From Plotosus lineatus (taxonomy: Eukaryota; Chordata; Actinopteri; Siluriformes; Plotosidae): 64,000 nt of DNA. The translations under genes and the position numbers were made by a program. Each line of letters opens with the position of its first letter. The first letter of the stretch is position 1. Below the pieces are notes generated by a model. That model was not told where the DNA came from. It was given only the letters and a program-made list of their open reading frames with translations, and did no database searches. Shown piece by piece: positions 1 to 9,800 of the stretch. The stretch covers positions 56,246,125 through 56,310,124 of the forward strand of contig CM045731.1 of the NCBI GenBank assembly GCA_024760905.1. Reading direction: 5' to 3'.

Positions 1-15
1 TAAACAAACCAGTGG

Positions 16-635
16 GTGTGTCATGGGCAATGGATCCCAAAGGAAAAAAAAAGAAAGATAGCTGATGAGAACAGAGGATTCAAGGAAGAATGGACTGAAT
101 CATTTGCTTTCATTGCCAATGTGAAGGATTGCCTGCATGTTTGCTTTGTAATGAGAAGCTGTCAAATAACAAAAAGAGTAATTTGGAAAGACATTTCCAG
201 GGATGGCATGCTAAATTTGCAGCCGACCACCCAGTTGGGATTGAGAGAAAAAGTGTGATTGCTGTACTACTGAAGAAATTAGTGGATTACATCTCCAAAT
301 TCCACTATTCCTGCTAGTTTTGTTGCAACCCAAGAGATAATAAAGCATGGAGATGGTGCACAGAAGGATTCATTCATTAAAATACTAGAGCACCTATTTT
401 CAGAATTCAAAAACAAAACAGAGATAATACAAAAAATTAAAGACATGCCAAGTGAGGGAAAGGGCCATTAAAGTGGAAGGCAACATCACCAATCAACAAA
501 TCAAGGACATTAATTCAGCCCCAGCATACTCAATTGCCTGCGATGAGTCTTGTGATTTTTGCAGCTCTAGACAGATTTGTTTTTAGATTTTTGGTCCAAT
601 ATGGCTCTTTAAACATTTTGGGTTGCCGACCCCTG
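16..635 (+). pseudogene. hAT transposase relic (BED-like zinc finger) with 3' terminal repeat
   Basis: Two overlapping frames together read as the N-terminal part of a hAT-derived transposase of the GTF2IRD2/ZBED-like type. There is a lysine-rich start, an aromatic stretch around ESFAFI, and a zinc-finger pattern (PACLLCNEKL, then an ERHFQ..H segment, about 62-230). Further on, an SFVATQEIIKHGDG-like stretch (about 313-360) leads into FIKILEHLFSEF. The frame shifts near 130 and again before 300, so it cannot be functional. The copy ends at 635 with a sequence whose reverse complement begins CAGGGGTCGGCAACCC and continues AAAGAGCCAT.TTGGACC, a terminal repeat typical of one hAT lineage. Most of the transposase (the catalytic RNase H-like fold and the dimerisation end) has been deleted between about 550 and 590. 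The left end lies outside the window. Family assignment is from memory of hAT termini. Confidence 0.65.
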
Positions 636-877
636 GTTTAGATCTCAGCATCAAATATTTATCCATATTTCCTCCTTAAAAACCCAAACTCATTTTTGTT
701 TGAAGAAAATGTCTTAAATACAGCTTGTATTTGTTACTCTGAAACCTATGCACCATTCAGAATGTAGTCAGAAATTAGACTTTTTTTTGTCAGCTTCCCT
801 TCGAATGTAATACTTTTTTCACTACGATCAACCAGGATGGACTTGTAGATCGAGTGGGAGTCATGCAATGCAACTCA

Positions 878-1160
878 GGCAGCACAGTGATATAGCAGTT
901 AGCATGTCCATCTCACTGCAAGAGGGTCCTTGGTTCGAGTCCCAGGCTGGGGTGCTTTTGACTGCAGTTTGCATGGGTTTCCTCTTACAGTCCAAAGATA
1001 TGCACGTTAGGCTGAATGGCAGTTTCAAATTACTCCAAGGTGTGTGAATGGTTGTTTATGTCTTGACCCTGCTATTGGCACTAACCTCTCCATGACTCTA
1101 ACAGGAGTAAGCTGTCTGGCAAATGAGTAAGAGTATGTGAGTGAGTGAGTGAGTGATGCA
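878..1160 (+). repeat. tRNA-derived SINE, family A, + copy
   Basis: The head resembles a tRNA: GGCAGCACAGTGATATAGC corresponds to the A-box region and GGTTCGAGTCCC (about 933) is a near-consensus B box of an RNA polymerase III promoter. The body contains the GTTTGCATGGGTTTCC and AGTCCAAAGATATGCAC segments that recur in other copies in this window. The 3' end is a (GAGT)n run near 1137-1156. The same family recurs on the + strand near 18765, 33241, 33656 and 63825, and on the - strand near 17310, 31740, 48058, 55580, 62375 and 63255. Confidence 0.75.
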
Positions 1161-1496
1161 ACTCTGTCTTTCATAACCTTTCCATAGAAAAACGAATCCC
1201 CTTACAGCTTAAAACTAACACGTACTTAACATAATGGAAATATCATGCTAATCTGTGTCTGCTAGATTTATTTGTTGGACAATTTTATGAAAGTTAATAG
1301 AAAGAGAGTGTACTGTGCTACTTTAGAGCTACTTCTCCCCCATTTTCTCAATAATTTTTTCATATTCACACCCATCAAGAATTACCTTCCCTATCCCACT
1401 GATCAGGGAGGAGTGAAAGCATGCACACTCTGCTGGAATGCTAGCTACCCGCCTCTTTTCAAATGCCTGCGCCATGCGTATTTTGGGGTGGCCTGA

Positions 1497-1712
1497 CACA
1501 CTCAAGAAAAGTGCTATATGCCCCATATAGCTTACAGACGCCCATGGTTGGCTGGTGATCGCTGTGAATGACTGAGAAATGAGCATATGCTATCCCTCCC
1601 TCCCATGAGAGTTTGGCCAATTAGCTCTCATGGGCTCCTGGTGACAGACGGCTAAGGCATTAACTCGGATTTGAACCAACAATCTCTGAGTTAATAGTCA
1701 CGTACCTTGTTG
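1497..1712 (-). repeat. Probable tRNA-derived SINE relic
   Basis: The stretch ends on the right with GGATTTGAACCAACAATCTC, which in reverse complement resembles a degenerate B box. Its body (GCTGTGAATGAC, then CCCTCCCTCCCATGAGAG) resembles 18253-18412. Both copies look old. Assignment as a SINE rests only on the B-box-like end and the second copy. Confidence 0.4.
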
Positions 1713-1837
1713 ATGCTACACAAAGTTTATTGAACATTTGCACAAAGTTAAAAACATTTGCACAAAGTTATTTTCGTGAAATTTCTACAGAGGCCGGGGC
1801 TTTGGCAAAAGAAGTTTTCACAAAATTTTCAAGATGA

Positions 1838-2146
1838 TCTGGTAGGTAAAGTCTGTTGGGTTTTTACACCTGAGCCTAGTGGCTCATCAGGCTGGTGCTT
1901 ATCCCTGGTTTCTGTAGCATGAAGCGACCAGGAGTTCAACTCCACCTGGATGGGACGCTTGTCCATCGCAGGCTACCTTCCCAGTATATTTTTACTGGTA
2001 CCCATTTATACTGCTGGGTGAACAGAGACACACTTGTGGTTGAGACCTTGCACAGGGGTCTTGACACAGTGAGGGTCCCAGTGGGATTCAAACTCACAAC
2101 CTCTCGATCATAAGCACAGCACCCTAACCACTACACTACTGGCCCC
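1838..2146 (-). repeat. tRNA-derived SINE, family F, - copy
   Basis: The reverse strand starts at about 2146 with GGGGCCAGTAGTGTAGTGG, followed by a B box (reverse complement of GGGATTCAAACTCACAACC near 2080-2100). The body carries GGATGGGACGC..GTCCATCGCAGG and a TACTGGTACCCATTTATACTG segment. A second copy with the same layout lies at 13190-13425. The 3' segment GAGCCTAGTGGCTCATCAG recurs inverted inside the Tigger element at 27832-28346. Confidence 0.7.
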
Positions 2147-2159
2147 ATATAGAGATGCT

Positions 2160-3265
2160 CTGGATCAAATTCTAAATTCTGGATTTTTAAAGGCTTCTTT
2201 AGCATTACGCGAAAAGGTGATTTTTGACATTTTATTTATTGACAATCGCATGGTAGAGGGTTTCAGGACTGCAGCACAAGGTAAAAATTAGCCAAGTTGC
2301 CACTTTATGTCATTTTTCATACTGTGTTCACATTAATAATTGAGAAAAAGAAGCACCCAATTTTACTCAGTGTACAAGATGGTTTTCCTTAAATTAATAT
2401 TTAAATATTTCTGGAGATTATCCGTATTAAATTCTGCAGCCAGGAATTTTTTAAATGATTTTTTTGTCATTGTACAATCATGACTTACCATTTTTAAGTT
2501 GCACCTTATTACATGAGGCCCAGCAGGGGGTGCTGTGCTCTTTTGTTGTTGTTTATGTTGTTGTTGTTGCCTGGCAGACATTTGCTCCTAAGTGCTCTGG
2601 ATATTTTTGTTTTAAATACAATCGTGTCAAGTGGGATGGGTTTGGAGATTAATGTAAGAAAAAGTTGAGTTGCAGTAACAGTGCATCCTTTTGCACGGAA
2701 ATATTAACTAAGCTAACTGTAAAATGTTAGCAATCCAGAGCATCAAAGGGGTGGGATTTGTATAAAAGGTGTTTAACACAAGTCAGTCAAGAATAGTTTC
2801 GCCTTTAAAGTGTATTTTTTATTTTATTTTAATGTGACTGAATATATTTTAAGAAAAATTTCACCAAATTTGTACAAGTTGTGAAAACTGTAGAAAAGAA
2901 ACAAACATGAATCTAAATATCAGATATCAATAGATTTTATTCCACAGAATTTAATTCAGTTTAATTTTTAATGTAGAAATTGATTGCTTCAGCAGCTCTG
3001 AAATATCAGGTGAGATTGAACACTGAAGGTTGTAAGATCCAGTCCCAGTTCAGTCAGACAACTGCTTGGATTTCTGTGTCACTTCAAGAAAATTATGTGA
3101 CATGAAGTCTTGACATGAAGACATGAAGTAAAGACACGAAAACTGTGTGTTGTCTGTTTTACATTTCTCCCAAATCACATTCCCTAAAATCTCACAAAGA
3201 GGAAATTCTCTGAGAATTTAAATCTCTTTCTCTCTGTGTCTCTATTTCTATTTTCTATGTCTCAC

Positions 3266-3268
<3 letters not shown>
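2160..3268. other. AT-rich interval without recognised feature
   Basis: No coding homology, repeat termini or RNA-like structure was recognised. The short open frames here have no family features. It is most likely intronic. Confidence 0.5.

Positions 3269-3269
<1 letters not shown>

Positions 3270-3304
<35 letters not shown>
3270..3304. repeat. (CT)n microsatellite
   Basis: An uninterrupted run of about 17 CT units is followed by TGTGGTG. Confidence 0.95.
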
Positions 3305-3307
<3 letters not shown>

Positions 3308-3560
3308 GTGAAAGCTGGTGTGCATTTTTGAGGTGGCAGTTATAGAGTTTATGGTTGACCACGTGGTAAACTGTCCAGCGTGCCTGGGCTCAGCTAAAGA
3401 GGCAAAACTGCAAAGAGAAGAGAGAGAGAGGAAAACAAGGGACTCGAATCAGACAAAAGCATTCCAATCCCTATAAAGGAAGCTTCAGTCACATTTCTTC
3501 TGACCCTCAATATTTTAATTCATGTAATGTTCAAGTCATCAGCTAATGCAGCCATGAGGC

Positions 3561-3576
3561 GGGGGGGGGGGGGGGG
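3561..3576 (+). repeat. G16 run in the RTE 5' leader
   Basis: Sixteen consecutive G follow GCCATGAGGC at the 5' end of RTE copy 1. The same place in the - strand copy ending at 27792 is also a long G run (C run on the + strand, about 27758-27778), and the copy ending at 53565 has a shorter G6 run. Confidence 0.9.
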
Positions 3577-3681
3577 CACTAACCAGTGTCTCTCCCCCTT
3601 ATGCCGGTCCCAAGCCCGGATAAATGCAGAGGGTTGCGACAGGAAGGGCATCCGGCGTAAAACTTCTGCCAAAAGAAAAAA

Positions 3682-4341
3682 ATGCAAATGATCAATACAG
3701 AATTCATACCGGATCGGTCGAGGCCCGGGTTAACAACGACCGCCATCAGTGCTGTCAACCAACAGGGTGCTGATGGAAATTGGACTACTGTTGGTCGAAG
3801 ACGTCGAAGAAGGAGAGGCGGGAGGCGTGTCCGTAGGCAGAGAGAGAAGAGGAAATGCGTGAGCCTCGGACTGAGAGTAGGGACTTTGAATGTTGGAACT
3901 ATGAGATTCTGGAGTGAGTTAGATGAAGTGATGCAGAGTACCCCCAGAGGTGAAAGAGTGGTCATTGGAGCAGACTTCAATGGACATGTTGGTGCAGGCA
4001 ACAGAGGGGACGAGGAAGTGATGGGCAGGTTTGGTATCCAGGACAGGAACACAGAAGGACAGATGTTGATCGATTTTGCAAAAAGGATGGAAATGGCTGT
4101 GGTGAATACTTTCTTCAAGAAGAAACAGAAGCATAGGGTGACTTATGAAAGCGGAGGTAAGAGCACACAGGTAGACTACATCTTGTGTAGGCGATGTAAT
4201 TTGAAGGAAGTCAGTGACTGCAAAGTAGTAGTGGGTGAGAGTGTTGCCAAACAGCATAGGATGGTGGTGTGCAGGATGACACTGATGGTGAGAAAGGTGA
4301 AAAGGCAAAGGCAGAGCAGAAGACAAAGTGGTGGAAGCTGA
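3682..4341 (+). pseudogene. RTE endonuclease domain with N-terminal half deleted
   Basis: The frame holds a basic leader (GRRRRRRRGGRRVRRQREKR) and the C-terminal half of the exonuclease-endonuclease-phosphatase fold: VVIGADFNGHVGAGNRGDEEVMGRFG is the conserved GADFN block with its catalytic aspartate and asparagine, and TQVDYILCRR the later VDYI block. The VQETRWKG block with the catalytic glutamate, visible in the copy at 11929-12624, is absent. The enzyme would nick DNA to prime reverse transcription, but this version lacks an essential catalytic block. Confidence 0.85.
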
Positions 4342-4877
4342 AAAGGAAGAGTGTCGTGTTGTCTTCAAGGAGGAGTTGAAACAGGCTTTGGGTAGTCAGG
4401 AAGTGCTTCCAGAGGACTGGACAACCACAGCCAATGTGATCAGGAGACCGGTAGGAGAGTACTTGGTGTGTCCTCTGGAAGGAAAGTAGATAAGGAGACT
4501 TGGTGGTGGAATGAGGAAGTGCAGGAGTGTGTACAAAAGAAGAGGTTAGCCAAGAAGAAGTGGGACATTGAGAGGACCGAAGAGAGTAAACAGGAGTACA
4601 GGGAGACACAGCGTAAGGCGAAGGTAGCGGTGTCAAAGGCCAAACAGAGGGCGTATGATGACTTGTATGATAGGTTGAACAGTAAGGAGGGAGAAAATGA
4701 TCTATACAGGTTAGCACAGCAGAGAAATAGAGATGGGAAAGACGTGCAGCAAGTTAGAGTGATAAAGGACAGAGAGGGAAATGTATTGACTGATGACAGA
4801 AGTGTGCTGGGAAGATGGAAAGAGTACTTTGAAGAGCTGATGAATGAGGAAAATGAGAGAGAAAAAGAGTAGAAGGG

Positions 4878-5783
4878 GTGACCGTTGAGGAGCAGGAAGT
4901 AGCAAAGATTAGTAAGGGAGAAGTGAGGAGGGCATTGAAGAGGATGAAGAATGGAAAGGCAGTTGGCCCTGATGACATACCAGTTGAGGTATGGAAGTGT
5001 CTAGGGGAGGTAGCAGTAGATTTTCTGACAAGAATATTCAACAAGGTTTTAGAAAGTGAGCAGATGCCAGAGGAATGGAGGAGAAGTGTGCTTGTGCCCA
5101 TTTTTAAGAACAAGGGCAATGTACAGAGTTGTGGCAACTACAGAGGGATAAAGTTGATGAGCCATACAATGAAGCTATGGGAAAGAATAGCGGAAGCAAG
5201 ACTAAGGGCAGAGGTCAGCATTTGTGAACAACAGTTTGGTTTCATGCCCAGAAAGAGCACCACAGATGCAGTGTTTGCTTTGAGGATGTTAATAGAGAAG
5301 TACAGAGAAGGTCAGAAGGAGCTGCATTGTGCCTTTGTGGATCTGGAGAAAGCATATGACAGGGTGCCGAGAGAAGAACTGTGGTATTGTATGAGGAAGT
5401 CTGGAGTGGCAGAGAAGTATGTTAGAGTGGTGCAGGACATGTATGAGAGATGTAAGACAGTGGTGAGGTGTGCTGTCGGTGTGACAGAAGAGTTCAAGGT
5501 GGAGGTGGGACTGCATCAAGGGTCAGCTCTCAGCCCCTTCTTGTTTGCTATGGTGATGGACAGGCTAACAGATGAGGTTAGACAAGAAGCTCCATGGACT
5601 ATGATGTTTGCAGATGACATAGTGATCTGTAGTGAGAGCAGAGACCAAGTGGAGGAAAATCTAGAGAGGTGGAGGTATGCCCTGGAAAGGAGGGGATTGA
5701 AGGTTAGCCTCAGTAAGACAGAATACATGTGTGTGAACGACAAGGACCCAAGAGGAACTTTGAGGTTACAGGGGCAGAGATAA
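4878..5783 (+). pseudogene. RTE reverse transcriptase, largest open part of copy 1
   Basis: This 301-codon frame carries most of the reverse transcriptase palm and fingers. It has GKAVGPDDIPVEVWK (motif 0-1), VLVPIFKNKG and CGNYRGIKL (motif 1-2), [14 protein letters not shown] (motif A), [17 protein letters not shown] (motif B) and the catalytic [13 protein letters not shown] (motif C, FADD). It breaks by frameshift after TEYMCVNDKDPRG. The continuation from 5729 to 6361 encodes KYLGSTIQSNGE, the C-terminal domain MLRFSLGVTRMDRIRNEYIRG and WFGHVQRRDSEY, then GDP* in the conserved tail. All key palm residues are present, but the polypeptide is split. Confidence 0.9.
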
Positions 5784-6479
5784 AGAAGGTGGAGGATTTT
5801 AAGTACTTAGGCTCAACAATCCAGAGCAATGGAGAGTGTGGAAAAGAGGTGAAGAAGCGTGTGCAGGCAGGTTGGAATGGATGGAGAAAAGTGTCCGGTG
5901 TGATGTGTGATAGGAGAGTATCGGCAAGAATGAAGGGAAAAGTGTACAAGACGGTGATGAGGCCAGCAATGTTGTATGGTTTAGAGACAGTGGCCCTGGG
6001 GAAAAGACAGGAGTCAGAGTTGGAGGTAGCAGAGATGAAAATGTTGAGGTTCTCTTTGGGAGTAACGAGGATGGATAGGATCAGAAACGAGTACATCAGA
6101 GGGACAGCACATGTTAGATGTTTTGGAGACAAAGTCAGAGAGGCTAGATTGAGATGGTTTGGACATGTACAGAGGAGGGATAGTGAGTATATTGGTCATA
6201 GGATGCTGAGGTTGGAACTACCAGGCAAAAGGCCCAGAGGAAGACCAAAGAGAAGATTTATGGATGCGGTGAAGGCGGACATGAAGGTCGTTGGAGTAAG
6301 AGTAGAAGATGCAGAGGATAGGGAGAGATGGAGGCAGATCATTTGCTGTGGCGACCCCTGAAGGGAACAGCCGAAAGGAAAAGAAGAAGAAGTTCAAGTC
6401 ATCAGCTGATCACGTAACACTGAATCAAGCAACAGAGAACAGAAACCAGAAATAATCGTATAGATTTTAGAATTTAATC

Positions 6480-6640
6480 ACAATTTCATTTTAAAGATAT
6501 ATAGTGTAGTATATCAGTATGTGTAGTGTATATAGTATATTATATTGATATGTTGTGTATACACTATACATACTGATATACTACACTATATATCAGTATG
6601 TATAGTGTATATAGTATATTATATTGATATGTTGTGTATA
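6480..6640. repeat. AT-rich minisatellite with perfect inverted repeat
   Basis: Degenerate tandem units of the form TATAGTGTATATAGTATATTATATTGATATG. Two 23-bp arms, 6558-6580 and 6589-6611, are exact reverse complements around an 8-bp loop. Similar sequence resumes at 8320-8535, on the far side of the Tigger-like element, so that element split a single array. Confidence 0.75.
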
Positions 6641-8319
6641 CAGAGATCCCTCGCTACTTTGTACTTCAATTCATGCGGCTTCACTGCATCGCAGTATTTT
6701 TCTTTTAAATATTCATGGATTAAAAAATAAGGAAACTAAGGAAGAATAGTGGGAAAAGTTAAGGAAAATGCCACAAAAACAAGGCCAATTATGCAAAAAA
6801 ACAAAGAACAAAACCCAAAACAAACAAAACAAAAAACAATCCAAAAACTCATATCAAAACGACATACATTTTTGTGAGGTGCGCATCTGAGTGCATGCAC
6901 GCGCATCTGCGTGCGTGCACGTCTGTATAAGTGTGTGTGTGTACAGACGCTCCCCGACTTACGTTTTTAATTGGTTCCGGACGGCCAAACGTAAGTTGAA
7001 AGTGAACGTAAGTTGTTACAGTGAAGTATGACGTTTGACGTATGACGCTCATACTGTACTATACATCCATAAATAACATTACCATATCTCATAAAACACC
7101 ACTAAATGAATTATTATAAACATAACATTGTAGAATAATATCAAATATATCAAATAATATCAACATTAATTTCAAATAGATACATTTTAATCAAATTCAC
7201 TCATCAAATATCAACTACAGTATCAAATATTACCTTTAACATTCTCTATGATGCGATCTTCCTGCTTGTAAATGGTTCCGATGGTCACATGACAGAAAAC
7301 TGAGCCAAATCACTTTACATTAAGCTTAAAATAGCCAATCAACACTTACAATATGTGAGGCGCTCAATACCGAAAGTAGTTTACCTGCTTGAAACAAAGT
7401 GCGAGTTCTACGGACTTCCGGTCTTTTAAGTGCGCAAGGGCGCCGTTGAACTCGTTTAGTACTCAGCCTACACTGATGTGAATCACTGATGTGAATCAGC
7501 AAAGCAGAGAGGTCTCTTTCATAGGTTTTTATTCATTTTACAACTCTCTTTGATTAACTGAACCCGTTTAGTTCTCAGCCTGCACTGATGTGACTCACCA
7601 GCAGAGCGGAGAGTTCTCTTTCTTTTCTGGATTCGGGTTTTTATTCATTTTACAACTCTCTTTGCTTAACTGAGTATGCATGGTAGATCTCCCCGATCCG
7701 AGCAGATAGTTAATTCATCTCTGTGTATGAGACTTGCACCCATGCTAGTAGGCTTACACTTCTGACCAACCATATTTGCTTAGGGTTACAAAAGTCTGCA
7801 AAACAGTGTAAACACAAAGATCACAGAGACGACATCTTAACACAGGAGTAACACGCTATATAACTTATATATATATATAATGATCTATATATCTATAATA
7901 TATATCTATTTGATATATATATATATATATATATATGAAGAAGGTGGGACACGTTCAGTCTTGTTTGTAAACAATGGACGCAGCGTCATTACGTCAGGGT
8001 ACTATGTAGGTACGTCTAAACTCAAAATTTTACTTTTTTGGGGGAAAAAAAGTAAAAAAAAAAAAAAAACGTAAAACGGATGAATGTAAGTCGAGGAGCG
8101 TCTGTATTTATATTTTATTTACATCTTATGCATTCTTTTTTAATATTTAATTGTTATAAGCATTTATAGCATTGAATATGTATTTATTGATATTATATAC
8201 ACATATACATGTACGTATATGTCAGGCGGAAGGGGGAGGGGTGTTGATCCTACATCGTGGAATTCGGTGGTCGAGGGGGATCTTGGTCCCAATTAACCGC
8301 GGAAAGTGAGGAATCCCTG
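6641..8319. mobile_element. Tigger/pogo-like element T1, copy 1
   Basis: The left end TA|CAGAGATCCCTCGCT and the right end AGTGAGGAATCCCTG|TA are imperfect inverted repeats flanked by TA, the usual Tc1/mariner-superfamily duplication. A second copy at 23815-24651 matches its left part and right part closely. This copy carries a nested element at 6944-8104; removing it restores the continuity seen in the other copy. No transposase motif was recognised in the T1 sequence itself, so superfamily placement rests on ends and target site. Confidence 0.7.
6944..8104 (-). mobile_element. Tigger-like element T2 nested in T1
   Basis: Inverted ends of about 21 bp: left CAGACGCTCCCCGACTTAC, right GTAAGTCGAGGAGCGTCTG, with one mismatch, flanked by TA on both sides (6942-6943 and 8105-8106). 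The empty site in the T1 copy near 24130-24145 confirms the boundaries. On the - strand near 7270-7300 a short stretch reads TIGTIYKQEDRIIE, resembling the helix-turn-helix of Tigger/pogo transposases (CENP-B N-terminal type). Internal (AT)n at 7866-7935 and an A run near 8055 add later expansion. Confidence 0.75.
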
Positions 8320-8535
8320 TATAGTATAGTATACTATACAGTATATGGTATAAAGTGTAATATACTAGTATGTACAGTGTATACAGTATAGTATACTGGC
8401 ATGTATAGAGTACATCGTATATTATACTAGTAAGTATAGGATATAGTGTAGTATATTAGCTTGTATAGTGTATTTGCATGTATAGTGTGTACAAACTACA
8501 GTATATTGGTATGTATAGTATAATATAGTATACAT
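8320..8535. repeat. TATAGTAT-type minisatellite, right part
   Basis: Degenerate repeats of TATAGTATAGTATAC and CTAGTATGTATAGTGTA continue the array at 6480-6640 beyond the Tigger-like insertion. Confidence 0.7.
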
Positions 8536-8537
8536 AC

Positions 8538-8730
8538 TACATTTACAGCATTTGGCAGACACTCATATCCAGAACAACTTACAGTTATTATTGTTTTTTA
8601 ATACAACTGAGCAATTGAGGGTTATGGGCCTTGCTCAAGGCCCCAACAGTGCTGATAGTGAGGATTGAACCTCTGACCTACGGATCAGTAATCCATCACC
8701 TTATCCACTACACTACCATTGCCCCACCTT
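8538..8730 (-). repeat. tRNA-derived SINE, family D, copy 1
   Basis: The left part has ACATTTACAGCATTTGGCAGAC and ACTTACAGTTATTATT. The right part has AAGGCCCCAACAGTG and ends in GATTGAACCTCTGACC, then CACTACACTACCATTGCCCC, the reverse complement of a tRNA-like head. The same architecture repeats at 9028-9205. Confidence 0.75.
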
Positions 8731-9027
8731 CAGTCCACCCTCAGACCGGTCCCCAATACACCCTCTTTAAAAATCAGCCATCTCTTTGACTCCCGGTGTT
8801 CACAACATTGCAAGTCAATATTTCACAGATAAAACACTATAAGGAAAGGCGCATTTACTTCTGATATGCGTCAGTATTGTAAATATTGTTGGGTCCCTGT
8901 TCACAGATGACAAGTATATGACATTCATTTATTTACAGTAGTGTGTTTATCTTATGTACATTCCATTTACAGGTTTGTTCACTCAGCATGGACACAAAAG
9001 GCATGGTAATATTTTCAGTGATTTGTT

Positions 9028-9205
9028 TACATTTATAGCATTTGGCAGACAATCTAATTATCTATAGTGACTTACAATTATCATTTTTTATACAACTGAG
9101 CAGTTGAGGATTAAGGGCCTTGGTCAAGGAACCAACAGTGGTGATAGTGGGATTGAACTGCTGACCTTCGGATCAGTAATCCATCACCCAAACCACCATA
9201 GACAT
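9028..9205 (-). repeat. tRNA-derived SINE, family D, copy 2
   Basis: It matches 8538-8730 through TTTATAGCATTTGGCAGAC, CAACTGAGCAGTTGAGG, and GGGATTGAACTGCTGACC with CGGATCAGTAATCCATCACC. The tRNA-like head at the right is truncated. Confidence 0.75.
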
Positions 9206-9371
9206 TTAGAAATGTTCTTTATCTGGGTGACATGATTGTACAACAAACATTTATCCAGAAGAAAAACAGGCTCAAATTAGTTTTAATGATGTTGCTGAGC
9301 TGTCAGGGTTTACACTGCCTTCTACCCATGACCCTAGTAGAATCAAGTGGTTTAGCAAATGTTTGGGTTTG

Positions 9372-9655
9372 GGGGCAGCTGTCGCCTAATGTTTAGAGAA
9401 GCAGGTTTATGACCAAAAAGTTCCCTGGTTTGAGTCCCGAACCAACAGGAAAAATAGGTGGTAGCAGATAAGTGAGCTACACCCTTCCTTCCTCCACATT
9501 CATGGCTGAAGTGCCTTTGAGTAAGGCACCTAACCCCCAACTGCTCTCCAGGTGCCCCAATGTGTGCAGCATCCCACTACTTCGAGTGTGTGCGCACTCA
9601 CTTTGGGTGGTTATGGATTTCTATCTGGGATTAATACAGTATAGCAGGAAAATAA
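9372..9655 (+). repeat. tRNA-derived SINE, family C, copy 1
   Basis: The head GGGGCAGCTGTCGCCTAATG is followed by a B-box-like GGTTTGAGTCCC. The body carries AAGGCACCTAACCCCCAACT and CTTCGAGTGTGTGCGCAC. A second copy is at 15056-15330. Confidence 0.75.
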
Positions 9656-9669
9656 ATAACCTTTTTTGT

Positions 9670-9800
9670 ACAAAAATTAATTAATTCATTTTCTGAACTG
9701 ATAAGTCTTAATTAGGGTCACAGAGAGGCTGGTGCCCATCACAGCCTACTCTAGGTGAGTGCAAGGTTCACCCTGGACAGCTCACCAGGCCATCGCAGGG
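9670..9800 (-). repeat. SINE family A 3' fragment
   Basis: AATTCATTTTCTGAACTG and AGGCTGGTGCCCATCACAGC, then GTGCAAGGTTCACCCTGGAC and GCCATCGCAGGGCC, are the inverted 3' half of family A. The head is missing. Confidence 0.6.

Larger units (their letters stand above)
3545..6391 (+). mobile_element. RTE-clade LINE copy 1, both ends present, internally deleted
   Basis: The copy begins AATGCAGCCATGAGGC followed by 16 G and ends with the RTE tail GCGACCCCTGAAGGG..CAGCCGAAAGGAAAAG(AAG)n. It is bracketed by a perfect 16-bp target duplication GTTCAAGTCATCAGCT (3529-3544 and 6392-6407), which fixes its limits. The order is 5' leader, remnant of apurinic-type endonuclease (3682-4341), linker (4468-4872), and reverse transcriptase with its C-terminal domain (4878-6361). 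Relative to the 9950-12971 copy, about 310 bp coding for the endonuclease N-terminus is missing: the frame jumps from NVGTM straight to RFWSELDEVMQ. It also has stops and frameshifts near 4341, 4872 and 5783. It belongs to the group whose fish endonuclease domains are often labelled craniofacial development protein 2-like. RTE versus RTEX sub-clade is not resolved. Confidence 0.9.
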
